A stretch of DNA of 64,000 nucleotides from Tubiluchus corallicola (GCA_030141605.1 JAQGDQ010000889.1:1-64000); one strand, 5' to 3'. Shown: positions 12,085-23,418, numbered from the stretch's first letter. The notes: generated by a model not told the origin, from the letters alone. Numbers and translations are program-made.

Positions 12085-12745
12085 CCCTCCACTTACAGAA
12101 AGCTCAAAAAATTCGTCTCGAAATTTTCTACCACTTACATAGTACCTTTTTACATGCATGGCTTGCATTGGCAGTAACGCTGTATAAAACGTGTAAATTT
12201 AAACTCCCACGATGACCGCTAAGCGCAGCCATTTTAATGGTAGGTCTTGTGGAAAAGGTTTTAATAACATTAAATTAAGTTTGAAAAAATAATCAGAGCA
12301 TTTGTGGCTTAAACGTTGCTAACTAAGTAAAATTTTAAATTACTGTATCTTGTCAATAAGATTAAAAATACGTTTTTGGCTAGTGAGTGGCGCACCCTGG
12401 AGGGTGAGTCAGCGACATTTACCAATTGGCACAAACATTTTAAATTATTATTTTAGTTACACGCAGTCTAGTCTTTCCAGCAGCTAAGTGATATGCTAAG
12501 TAAAATAGATTTGCATGGAAAGTTTTTTGGGTCATAATTTAACATTGCCTTTTCTTCCCCTGATTTACGTGGCGTAGTGACATCATATAATGGCGCCGTC
12601 GGAACAGTATTGCGGGAGATTTGAAATGCAAACAAATGAAAATTGCATTCAACACAAATGCGATGTGCATAAAATTGCCATAAAGTAATATAATTTTTTA
12701 AGACAATTTTTCTGAAACCTACTTCAGGTGCCCCTTTTCTTGTCC
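12085..12745. repeat. Unnamed dispersed repeat U2, copy 1
   Basis: About 650 bp match 33175-33845 in the same orientation. Landmarks are GAAAACCCTCCACTTACAG, TTGGCAGTAACGCTGT, ATTAAAAATACGTTTTTGGC and TGGCGCCGTCGGAACAG. The two copies differ by many substitutions and small indels, so the repeat is old. I see no coding frame shared by both and no terminal repeats, so the class is unknown. Confidence 0.75.
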
Positions 12746-13157
12746 TTTAAGTCTTTCAAACAGCTAAGCGTAATGCTGAGTAATTATTACATAGATGTTG
12801 ACTTATATTGAAGCATATTGCGCAACTGCTTGTTGTGTAATACGTTGCAGTTGTTCGTTATGTGGCACTTATATAAAATCTGCGCTCAGTAGCTGCCTGT
12901 GGTGTGTTATGAAATATGCCCTTTACATGAATTTAAAAGTATACATTTTCCGAGAAGAATAAGAATATTTTCTAAAATGTGACGCCCCTCAAAGTTTGGT
13001 GCCCTAGGCTATAGCCTAGTTAGCCTGTTGGTTAATACGCCCTGGACAATATGTTAAATTGATAATGTTGTTATTACTATTCATTCGCTTACCTCTTATT
13101 CATTAGATTGCGACTGTCTTTTTTTATTAATTAATAAGCTTGTTTAATTGTTACATA
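12746..13157. other. Unremarkable spacer
   Basis: AT-rich, without a recognisable gene or repeat. Confidence 0.45.
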
Positions 13158-13656
13158 CAGCCAACCTCGGATATAAGGGACACCTCCGGACCGGAAAAAA
13201 TCGTCCCTCATATCCGATGTCCCTGATAGCCGAACTAGAGTCAGACCGAGGGTGTATCTAGACCTGTACTTTTCTGTACTTTTACCCATATTTTTATGGA
13301 TTATTGCTACACATTCAGTGCATACAGTATGTAGGAATCTCCTTCAGTGATGTGAGATGTATGTGACCGCGGAACCAAGCTGTTCGAAGACCGAGTTTGT
13401 GAAAAACTGAGGTTAAAAATCGATCAATTTCGCCTTGATTATAGGGCCCCTTATATGCAAGGTAATTTATCTGGGTTTCTATTACGAGGGACCTGAAGAT
13501 ACCGTCCCTTATAACCTAAAGTCCCTTATATTCGAGTACCTTATATACGAAGATTTTTACATAGGAAGAACATTATGAAAAATCGGGTCCGGTGTTGGTG
13601 GTCCATTATAAGAGAGTGTCCCTTATAAGCGAGTACCTTATACCCGAGGTTGACTG
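13158..13656. mobile_element. pogo/Tigger-like MITE
   Basis: Ends CAGCCAACCTCGGATATAAG and, inverted, CTTATACCCGAGGTTGACTG, flanked by TA on both sides (13156-13157 and 13657-13658). CAGTC..ACCTCGGATATA ends with a TA duplication match the pogo/Tigger branch of Tc1/mariner. The internal part repeats TCCCTTATA-type motifs. A 71-codon minus frame at its right end is not a transposase, so the element is non-autonomous. Confidence 0.85.
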
Positions 13657-13951
13657 TATGTGATGCAACTTGAGCGACATGATAATTAATATTTTCATAG
13701 TTCATAGCTGAAAGCATGGTCGTAACAGTTTTGCTAATCCATTTTAAATAAAACAATAAAAATCATACAGTAAGACCGAGTTTGCGAACAATTGAGGTTG
13801 GAAATCGATCAAAAATCGTATCAGTCCTTATTCCAGCCAGTAAAAGCAGCTGCGTGAACGATCAAGCTCCAAAGTTTAGCTGAATTTTTACTTAATTAAT
13901 TGGTAGATTATTTTGATACTTCTGTTTAGTAATTTAGAGTTCATGTAAAAG

Positions 13952-14370
13952 CAACAGGGGGTGGGAGAGGCAGAGGGACAATTGCCACCCTTGCATTATT
14001 GTAAGCACACCGACTTTGTATAACAGGGGGTGGGGGAGGCAGAGGGACAATTGCCACCCTTGCATTATTGTAAGCACACCGACTTTGTATAACAGGGGGT
14101 GGGGGAGGCAGAGGGACAATTGCCACCTTTGCATTATTGTAAGCACACCGACTTTGTATAACAGGGGGTGGGGGAGGCAGAGGGACAATTGCCACCCTTG
14201 CATTATTGTAAGCACACCGACTTTGTATAACAGGGGGTGGGGGAGGCAGAGGGACAATTGCCACCTTTGCATTATTGTAAGCACACCAACTTTGTATAAC
14301 AGGGGGTGGGGGAGGCAGAGGGACAATTGCTACCCTTGCATTGTTGTAAGCACACCGACTTTGTATAAGG
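13952..14370. repeat. 69-bp tandem repeat, six copies
   Basis: Units begin near 13952, 14022, 14091, 14160, 14229 and 14298. Each carries a G-rich part (AACAGGGGGTGGGGGAGGCA) and an AT-rich part (GCATTATTGTAAGCACACCG). Copies are nearly identical. Because 69 is a multiple of three, frames of 107-130 codons stay open on both strands, and these repeat-encoded peptides are artefacts of the period. The array lies about 280 bp upstream of the zinc-finger exon at 14652. Confidence 0.95.
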
Positions 14371-14651
14371 ACTACAAAAATAGGAAGAAATAAGAAAGGA
14401 TAAAAGAGAAAAAATGGTCAGAAAATGAAATTATTTCTTAGCTCATGTTTTTACTTACTAACATTCAAAAATGTAGAATTGTAGATATTATGTGTATATT
14501 TGTAATCGCAAATTGCTTTTGTGTCAATAAACTAATGTTTCTAGATGGTGTTCTTAAATCTTAGACCTGTTACATAGTCTTAATAATGATATTCAATAAG
14601 GATATTGCATTTTTCACTGTAAATTTTAGTTTTCCTTTCTTTTTGATACAG

Positions 14652-16264
14652 GTGTCGCCTCCTTATGTGACAAATCATTTTCTGAGCGAGGTCACCTTTT
14701 CAGGCACACGAACACTCATACTGGAATGAAACCCCACAAATGTGACTTATGTGACAAATCATTTTCTCAGCGAGGTCATCTTTTCAGGCACACGAACACT
14801 CATACTGGAATGAAACCCCACAAATGTGACTTATGTGACAAATCATTTTCTCGCCGTCATCATCTTCTCAAGCACATGAACACTCACACTGGAATGAAAC
14901 CCCACAAATGTGACTTATGTGACAAATCATTTTCTCGCCGTGATCATCTTCGCATGCACATGAACACTCACACTGGATTGAAACCCCACAAATGTGACTT
15001 ATGTGACAAATCATTTTCTCAGCGAGGTCATCTTCTCAGGCACATGAACACTCATACTGGAATGAAACCCCACAAATGTGACTTATGTGACAAATCATTT
15101 TCTCAGCGAGGTAATCTTCTCACGCACATGAACACTCATACTGGAATGAAACCCCACAAATGTGACTTATGTGACAAATCATTTTCTCAGCGAGGTAATC
15201 TTCTCAAGCACATGAACACTCATACTGGATTGAAACCCCACAAATGTGACTTATGTGACAAATCATTTTCTCAGCGAGGTAATCTTCTCAGGCACATGAA
15301 CACTCATACTGGATTGAAACCCCACAAATGTGACTTATGTGACAAATCATTTTCTCCGCGAGGTAATCTTCTCAAGCACATGAACACTCACACTGGATTG
15401 AAACCCCACAAATGTGACTTGTGTGACAAATCATTTTCTCAGCAAGGTAATCTTCTCAGGCACATGAACACTCATACTGGATTGAAACCCCACAAATGTG
15501 ACTTATGTGACAAATCATTTTCTCGGCGAGGTCATCTTCTCAGGCACATGAACACTCATACTGGATTGAAACCCCACAAATGTGACTTATGTGACAAATC
15601 ATTTTCTCAGCGAGGTAATCTTCTCAGGCACATGAACACTCATACTGGATTGAAACCCCACAAATGTGACTTATGTGACAAATCATTTTCTCAGCGAGGT
15701 AATCTTCTCAGGCACATGAACACTCATACTGGATTGAAACCCCACAAATGTGACTTATGTGACAAATCATTTTCTCAGCGAGGTAATCTTCTCAGGCACA
15801 TGAACACTCATACTGGATTGAAACCCCACAAATGTGACTTATGTGACAAATCATTTTCTCAGCGAGGTAATCTTCTCAGGCACATGAACACTCATACTGG
15901 ATTGAAACCCCACAAATGTGACTTATGTGACAAATCATTTTCTCGGCGAGGTAATCTTCTCAGTCACATGAACACTCATACTGGATTGAAACCCCACAAA
16001 TGTGACTTATGTGACAAATCATTTTCTGAGCGAGGTAATCTTCTCAGGCACATGAACACTCATACTGGATTGAAACCCCACAAATGTGACTTATGTGACA
16101 AATCATTTTCTGCGCGAGGTAATCTTTTCAGGCACATGAACACTCATACTGGATTAAAACCCCACAAATGTGACTTATGTGACAAATCATTTTCTCAGCG
16201 AGTTGATCTTCTCAGGCACATGAACACTCATACTGGATTGAAACCCCACAAATGTGATTTATGA
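14652..16264 (+). CDS. Poly-C2H2 zinc-finger protein, terminal exon (18 fingers)
   Basis: After a likely splice acceptor (TTTTTGATACAG, ending 14651) the frame runs open to TGA at 16264. It encodes one degenerate finger, in which the first Cys of the CX2C pair is Ala, then 18 complete fingers on an exact 84-bp (28-residue) period. Each has the form KPHKCDLCDKSF, five variable residues, L, two residues, H, MNTH, TG. The linker is TG(L/M)KP instead of the usual TGEKP. Most helices read QRGNLLR (positions -1 to 6); exceptions include SRRDHLRMH in finger 3, SARGNLFRH and SQRVDLLRH. By the known recognition code, Q-1/N3/R6 favours GAA triplets. A 19th unit is broken: two bases are lost after KPHKCDL, which creates the stop. 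Upstream exons, and any KRAB-like domain, were not found. Confidence 0.88.
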
Positions 16265-16344
16265 CAAAGCATTTTCTTGGAAAGTAATAATAACTAATAA
16301 TAAAGTAATAATACAAAACTAATAGTAACTCGTTTTTTCTTCTA

Positions 16345-16465
16345 CAGTCAAACCTCTGTTTTCAACCATAATTCGTTCCTAAAAAGTGTTTGAAAACCGA
16401 TTTCATTGAGAACCGAATCATTTATTCTCATAAGAAATAATGTAAAAGCAAATTATCCATTCTCA
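16345..16465. mobile_element. pogo-like transposon end, truncated
   Basis: Starts TA-CAGTCAAACCTCTGTTTTC and continues AACCATAATTCGTTCC, a typical pogo/Tigger terminal sequence. No matching inverted end is visible to the right, so this is a one-ended fragment just downstream of the zinc-finger exon. Confidence 0.6.
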
Positions 16466-17300
16466 AGCACCAAATAAACTGTAAAGTATTACTAAAACGA
16501 AATCACGTTTGGCATTTTTGATTTATTTTTTGTAAAATCCTTTTTTCTTTTTTGATTTGTTTTTTTGTTTTTTTCTTCATATATGTTCTTGCAATCATAT
16601 TATGCAATCATGTTATTGTGTAAGTCATTTGAGTTATATGTATATTATATATATCTTGTATCTTCTGAACCGCTGAACTAGTATCCTATATTTGTTTCAT
16701 ACGATCGCGTCTTTTTGTCAATGTTCATTTCACCCATCAAAGCAATGACAGCATGATATTCCGTTTAAATGTTTATTGAGAAATGCCACAAAGTTTAAAA
16801 AAAACACAAACTGACAAACTTTTTCACTAGTCTAAATTTTAATTTATCCACCTCTTTTTTCTTAACAATTATAGTGTACAACATTCATTTATGTATATTA
16901 TCAAATTTGTACAAACAGTTTCAATAGATACCATCTCGATAAAATTAGTTTTTTAGCTGCAACTTCTCGTTTGCACCACACAGTAATAATAGTCAACATT
17001 TTTTATTGTCAAAGCATTATGACTATACATCTCACAATTGCCAAGAGCTTTATACAAAAATGCAAGACTTGTTTTGGAATTTTACTGTCGACGTCACGAT
17101 ACCTTGCGTAATCGAGGACTGTTTATATATAAATGCGTATAATTATTTTTGACCCAACAGGTGTCTAGCAAACTAAATTCTGATAATTTTAGACTGTTGT
17201 AATATCTAATATTTAGTTTACATAGATAAAAAACCTGCATGAAGCTGTTGGTATCCTTATAAACAATATATTAAACAATATGATGTAAAATACCTGCAGA
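16466..17300. other. AT-rich spacer
   Basis: No gene or RNA recognised. Long T-rich runs occur at 16500-16580. Confidence 0.5.
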
Positions 17301-17302
17301 AT

Positions 17303-17895
17303 TAATTTGTCACTAGCAAATACCCCGTCAGGATGATGTCACAACAATGGCTTTGCGTCAGCAGTTTTCTCGAAAATAGAACATCTAATTAACTCCTCGC
17401 TACTTTTCTTTGTGGACGTGTCCTAAAATATAGCCCACATCATCGTGTAGCCCCGTTCTTCCTCTTTCTAAAGAGCTATATATCTCCTTCCGAGACTCCC
17501 ACCAGGCACCACTAGAACGTTTTTTCTGCAAGCTGTTTGGCCAAAATTTCGAAATAATCGCGAGTTGGGTCCGGGAAAACGCTCGTTACGTCGTGTACCT
17601 CTCGCGAATTCTAAATATGCCTACGACACCCACCACTGAATGGGCTATCTATCCATAGCCAGTACCACCCATGGCCCGTTCCCGTTATTCCCAGATTTCA
17701 GGTGTATAACTTTTGCAAAAGTTCCTCGCTGTGGGCCCGATTAGAAAAATAAACCCCCAATGGCACGACACTAGATTGAGACCTTTCGTTTGATGTATAG
17801 ATCGCCGCAAATGGTGCCGTCGTCGAAGCTGTAGCCTCGAATCTTATATATATATAAATATATTAAGCCCATACCAAGAGAATTAATATATGCGA
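17303..17895. repeat. Unnamed dispersed repeat U1, copy 2
   Basis: Same-orientation partner of 9290-9885. It starts after CACTAGCAAATACCCCGTCA and ends at the TATATATAAATATATTAAG tract followed by GAGAATTAATATATGCGA. No open frame is shared between the two copies. Confidence 0.75.
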
Positions 17896-18685
17896 TTACT
17901 ATATATGTAGGTAATGAATGTATATAATATATACAAAAAGTATCTAAAATTTATCAAGCAACTTTCAAAAGTCAATGACATTCATTGTGAAGTAGATAAA
18001 CTAAAAACAAAAACAAACGAAGCTTGAGCTTAAAAAATACAACAGCTGAAGTGAAAGTGCTGAACATAATGAATTGTTCAAAGTGTCAATCAGTTTCAAC
18101 AGAACATTTCAAGTCATAAATGAATTTTATCAAAATAAATTCTGAAGCGATGTACTTTTAGACCAAAAAAGTAGTTTTACGTACAAATTTTAACCAAAAA
18201 AACCAGATGCATAGCAAAAGGGGGGAAAGAATTGTGGAGGCAGAGGTTGGGAGTTGCCTCAAACTTCTACAATTTCGTTAATAATTCCACATTAACAATT
18301 AACAAAAGCTTTCAAACTAACGCAAAATCACTTGTCAAAGATCATCATTGCCGACTTAATTACTGCATATAGCCTAGAAAAAAGCCCAGCTGCTGATACT
18401 GCCTGTGAATCCCATTACTGTAATGTACATTACCTTTTACAATATCATTGCAATATCAAACAGAAGATACGTAGTTTTCTTGTAAAAATACATTTGTACC
18501 TTACTTATCAATCTGTTTTATAATAGACATACACTACAAATAACAAAGTTCTTTCCTACAACTACAAAGAATGTAACTGACATTCATTTTTAGGAACACT
18601 GAATGGATGATCAGAATAATTTGCAAACCACGTAAGCACACATAATAGAACATATTACATTCATTTGAAGTTACTTTCAAGTTAA
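17896..18685. other. AT-rich spacer
   Basis: Nothing recognisable. A 63-codon plus frame at 18332-18523 lacks an ATG start and has no family resemblance. Confidence 0.45.
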
Positions 18686-19177
18686 CCCTTTCATACCCGT
18701 TGTATTCGGTGGGAAACGAGAATATTTTCTGCCTTTAAAATTATTAAAATTTTAAAACTGACAATTATTTGATCTGTTAATAGTTATTTTGATTTAAGCC
18801 AATGACAATAGACTAAAATGGTGATAAAATGGCAAACTAGAAAATCTACATAGCATAAAAAACTGCACAAGGTACAGTACTTTAGAGACGACTTTGTACA
18901 GATCAGCATAGCATGCATACTAAATGTGTTAAATACTTTAAAAATTATCAGCAGTTGCAAAATGAAGCACATTTTATGCTTCCATTGAATCCCAATGTAT
19001 CCCGTGGAATACAGGCTATATATAGCACACGGGCACAGGTAGAAAAAAACAATTATTATGTGTAAACAAGATGGACATACTGAACAAAAGTACCAAATTA
19101 TTATTATAATCATTACATAAATTTATTATTACTAACAAGGACCATCTTATTAAAAAAATAATTTGGGACTGAAAGGG
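18686..19177. mobile_element. piggyBac-like MITE, family P, copy 1
   Basis: Flanked by TTAA (18682-18685 and 19178-19181), with ends CCCTTTCATACC and GGGACTGAAAGGG, giving the inverted CCCTTTCA typical of piggyBac-type elements. About 490 bp, no transposase. The 109-codon minus frame inside it is not protein-like. The GTATCCCGTGGGATAC palindrome seen in other copies is mutated here. Confidence 0.88.
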
Positions 19178-19424
19178 TTAATAGTTGTGATATTAGGAAA
19201 CATTCGAATGTTATAACATGTGTGAAATAAGATGGTATCAATACTCCAGAACAAGGCATGAAACAAACGTCCAAAAGATTAAAAAAGTAGGACCAGAATA
19301 GTGTTCTTGCCTCTGGGAGCCAAACATCCTACTCCACCGAAAAAAGGAAAAGATGGTAAATAATTCTCAAATCTTAAGAAAGAAAATAAGCAGCACGTTA
19401 GCCTAATATGAGGGTCAAGTAGGC

Positions 19425-19889
19425 CAGGGGTGTGCAAATTGCGGCCCGCGGGTCACTTGCGGCCCGCCGAGAGAATTTGTGCGGCCAGGGCGATTAATTG
19501 AGTGTATCCAGCTGAAGTCCGTGCCACGATCCCAAAGATAGTGCGGGTAGTTTTTTCTACTAGATCGGATGCCATTAACCCTTACAAGACAGTTGTAGCT
19601 TAATGTCACTGTACTACACAGACTGTGTGATACACATTACTAATATGCATTGTAATAAAATTACCACTATCTGTCCTGAAAGTAGAAATATATGGTTTGT
19701 AATATAAATTTTAGTAACTTCTAAAATAGTTTCTTGGGTGTAGTAGGAATAATGTACGCAGGTCGGATGTAAAAAAAATTGTTATTAGGCCTTTCTGTAC
19801 TTGGCTCCTTGATCAAACTGCCTGTGGCACGCAGGTATTGCGGGAAAGTTTAATGTGGCCCGGCTAGTCAGATAATTTGCACACCCCTG
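19425..19889. mobile_element. hAT MITE, family A, copy 2 (full length)
   Basis: 465 bp, beginning CAGGGGTGTGCAAATTGCGG and ending AATTTGCACACCCCTG. The flanking 8-mers AAGTAGGC and AAGTAGGT differ at one base. Internal landmarks shared by the family are AGATCGGATGCCATTAACCC and TTAATGTGGCCCGGCTAGTC. Confidence 0.92.
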
Positions 19890-20018
19890 AAGTAGGTACT
19901 TAGCAGTTTACAAATAGGCGAAACAGAATCTTAATTTTTCATATAAATAAGGTCTGTTCAAAGACCATTACCGGCACAAATAACAGGTGTAAATTCATAA
20001 GATCTGAACAGGTTTGAT

Positions 20019-23000
20019 TCACTCAACATAGAAGCAGTCTGGATCTTGAGTATATGTGAAATTATTATCACTAGCAGCAGAGCCGATGAGCCGTTGGGTA
20101 TCACTGCAAATTTCGGCAGTTTCATGTTTAACCCGTCCGGGCGCACACTCCTCTCTCCAGACCTCTTTTAATTTATCCAGCTTTTGATTGGCCCTTGATT
20201 CACGTTTTTTAAGTCGCCAATAAGCACGCTTTTCTTCAATGCTCAAAAGCAACTGTTTGTGCGTAGATAACTTCTTGCCAGTACCGCTATTTTTTGAACT
20301 GACATTATTGACGTCTCCTCTCAGTGCATGAGTCTGTGGCATAAAAGGCATCTCTTCTTTTTTAACGTGTGCATTTCCATGAGGGGCAACTTGCACCTGT
20401 CCTCTTCTCACAGGGAACTGCGACATTCTTGGTTGAGTATTTCCAGTCCTGTTCACAGTAGCACAATGAGTATTTCCAGACCCTTTCGCCACACCACACG
20501 CCTCATAGTCTGAAAGAAAGAATGGTAGAGTATTAACTGTTTATTGGCTATCATACAACATACGAAGTTCTGACAGGGCTTGTTGTTATTTAGGACTTTC
20601 AAATATTCGTGCGAAGCTTTCAGTAGTACCACAGAAAATATAAAAATGATTTCCCATATTTTACTGTTACTGACATTTGGTTAGGATGAATAAACAAATA
20701 CCACACAATTTGAAACCTAGTCGACATGCTTTAGTTCATTTCCCATTAGACAGTAATTAACAAAGAACTGCGATTTATATCCTGAACAGATAATAAACAA
20801 AAATAATATATAAAATAATAATAATAATAATATAAAAAATAATAAATAATAATAATAATAGTAGTAATCATAATCATAATAATAATAATAACAATAATAA
20901 TAATAATAATAATAAAATAATAATATATAAAAGAAATAATCAGAAAGACAGTTTTTAAGTTGACTTAAGATAAAAGTTTAGTAGCTTGAAAATAATATTT
21001 TGGTTACAAAAAGTACTGAAAACAACTGGTACAGTGCAGTAGTACAACACACAGGTTTCAATCTACAGGGTACCTAAACAATCTGTACAAGGTGGTACGC
21101 AAAGCTTCTGCAAACAGAGTACAGAAACAACGAACTCATAATTATACACAACGATTTATTATATCCCTCATAAAATTACAAATCTATCACGCTATCTGTA
21201 TTTAGTTGAAAGCCATGGAGAGCGTTGTGGCAGCGGCCTAAAAGCTCAGTAATTTTCTCTGATTGAACAGTAGGGGTGAGCATCGAACGCTCGAATTCGA
21301 TTCGAACGAGTTTTTTTAGTTTGAACTCGATTCGAATCCAAAACTATAGATTCGAATAATTCTGCATTTCAATCACACATGCTCTTTATCACTAAAATGA
21401 TTGAAACATCATGAAATTAGCACAATTTAGCTGTGATTTCTATGCACAATTTTAAACAAATTACTAGTCGTTTTATTGCAGAACAAAATCTAGTGATATG
21501 CATGATCTTTGTAAGACAAATGTTTGCTGGTGGTTCGAAAACTTGTTCGAAAATCTTTCGGTTCGAATTCGAAACACTGAAGTTCGGTTCGATTCGAAAG
21601 TCACAAATTTGGTTCGATTCGAATTCGCTTTCTGTTAGAGAATGCTCACCACTATTGAACAGATGGCACGGAAATTCACTTGACCTCAACCCTAGTAAAA
21701 CACACTGGGGTTATCCCAAAGAACAAAATGGCTGCTTAGATCAGGGGTGTGCAAACTGCGGCCCACGCGATCCAGCTGAAGTCTGCGCCAATATTGCAAA
21801 GATAGTGCGGGTAGTTTTTTCCTCTAGATCGGATGGCATTAACCCTTACAAGACCGTTGTCACTTAATGTCACTGTCGGACATGACGAAATATATGGTTT
21901 TTAATATAAATTTTAACAACTTCTAAAATAGTTTCTTGAGTGTAGTAGTGCAGTAGTAATGATGTGTGCAAATCGGGTGCAAAAAATCGTTAGTAGGTCC
22001 TACTGTACTTGGCTCCTTGACCAAACTGCATGTGGCCCACAGGAATTGCGGGAACGTTTAATGTGGCCCTGGCTTAGATAATCTGAAAACGTTCAACATG
22101 ACAATGACCAACAATCTGGAGACAACCTTATCAAACATCTGCACAGTACGTTGGCAAACCTCAAGTTCTGTGAGGTCACTGCTCTCATTAATATAATGTG
22201 ACGATGCTCAACAGGTTACTGAACACTTTCTCGCTCCATTTCATCTTTCATTCACTACTCCCCCATCTTTATGTATATATTATCATCATTTCATTATTTG
22301 TTTATGAAACCAATGTAAAAATTGGTCCTTGAAATGCGATAACCAAAGTGGTATATTTATAATTGTATAGTGGTATATTTATGTATATATTATCATTATT
22401 TCAATTATTAATCACTTCTTTAAGATTTCCACGTACAGTTTGGCCTGTCAAGCTATGCTTTTAGGCTCAAACTGTATGCATCAAAATTATTCTGTAATGT
22501 AATTTGCACATGTATATGCTGCAGTTTGTAATTTCTGGATAATACTGCATTTATATTTATATTTACTTCCGTGAAATTATCTGTATTTTTATTATAATTG
22601 TTAGATGCAGAGTGGAAATAAATAAACTTATAACTTATTACACCCTCAAGATTACAGGCTGTGTGAGGCATCAGAACCTTTCACCCTAAATTTTAAGGAT
22701 ACGCTAAACTAGCAAAAAATTATTGTGTTCAGCAATACATTGATGTAATAAATAGTTCTGTAACATTACCTGTTATTTCTGTACTCCCCTAGCAAAAGGT
22801 TGTGCATCACCTGTACATATAACAAATTTCTTAGTTAAAAATTCGAATCTATCACTTACATTGCAAGCTACTCGTATTTAATGCACTTGCTCCACCAACT
22901 GAACAAACATTATTGTTAACCTGATGTCTTTTACCAGTCTGAATACGACTTTTGTTCGATTGAAAAACTGTTGGTGATTTTACAGCACAAATGTCCAAAG

Positions 23001-23418
23001 ATCCTCTAAAATTATAGCTGTTTGACTGAAGGTGAGTGGAGCCAGTAGCGACCTCGAGTCCACAGTTGTAGCTCTCGGAATTTGCCAAACTGTTTTGTCT
23101 TGGCGCTTCAGATGGAGCTGTATCACATATATCACCTCCTGAATCAAATACCAAGCCAAGCTGTACAAGATCTGGATCTGAACAACCATAATCAACAATG
23201 TCTCCACTGTTTTCGTCATAGCCGTCTGGAGGTACGATGACAAGATCATCGCTGAAATTCTCTAACTTGACTGCAACCCCTTCAGCATTCTCATTACAAG
23301 TATCTAACCCTTCTGAGACCAGAATCTTGCAGTGCCACGTTTTTGTGTGCATGACGAAGTCTTGTTCTGACATGAAGCATTCTGAACATGCCGTACATTT
23401 GTAAATGAGGTCTTGCAT
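20019..23418 (-). CDS. C2H2-finger protein with YWRLKKRE basic region, two exons
   Basis: Exon 1 is 23418-22860, ending CTTGCAAT before donor GTAAGT. Exon 2 is 20509-20019, after acceptor TTTCTTTCAG. The phases fit (one base plus two), giving 349 residues that end in ...DCFYVE and TGA. Residues 1-37 hold one C2H2 finger (CTACSECFM...HTKTWH) followed by CKILVSEG, nearly the same as the gene at 5726-4899. The middle is acidic and Ser/Asn-rich. Exon 2 has a stretch EEKRAYWRLKKRESRANQK, followed by LDKLKEVW. YW(R/K)xKKRE motifs recur in uncharacterised animal nuclear proteins, and a basic DNA- or RNA-binding helix is plausible. It lacks the two C-terminal fingers of its paralogue. The 2.3-kb intron carries two hAT-type MITEs. 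Confidence 0.8.
20800..20935. repeat. (AAT)n microsatellite, interrupted
   Basis: Imperfect AAT/ATA trinucleotide tract lying in the intron of the minus-strand zinc-finger gene. Confidence 0.9.
21271..21654. mobile_element. hAT-type element, family B
   Basis: Ends TAGGGGTGAGCAT and, inverted, TAGTGGTGAGCAT. A perfect 8-bp duplication TTGAACAG lies at 21263-21270 and 21655-21662. The interior is rich in TTCGAATTCGA-type palindromic repeats at both sides (21285-21360 and 21530-21630), which would let the two halves pair. There is no transposase. Confidence 0.88.
21742..22071. mobile_element. hAT MITE, family A, copy 3 (right end deleted)
   Basis: Begins CAGGGGTGTGCAAACTGCGG after GCTTAGAT (21734-21741) and stops at GTGGCCCTG, directly followed by the same 8-mer GCTTAGAT (22072-22079). 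Other copies have about 25 further bases before the final CTG. The right terminal repeat is therefore missing although the target duplication is intact. Confidence 0.85.

Noticed and set aside
13934-14393. Three overlapping frames of 107-130 codons with repeated 23-residue units
   Set aside because: The 69-bp repeat length is divisible by three, so several frames are open at once; there is no other sign of coding.
18784-19113. 109-codon hydrophobic minus frame
   Set aside because: Lies entirely inside the piggyBac-like MITE and is not kept open in the other copies.
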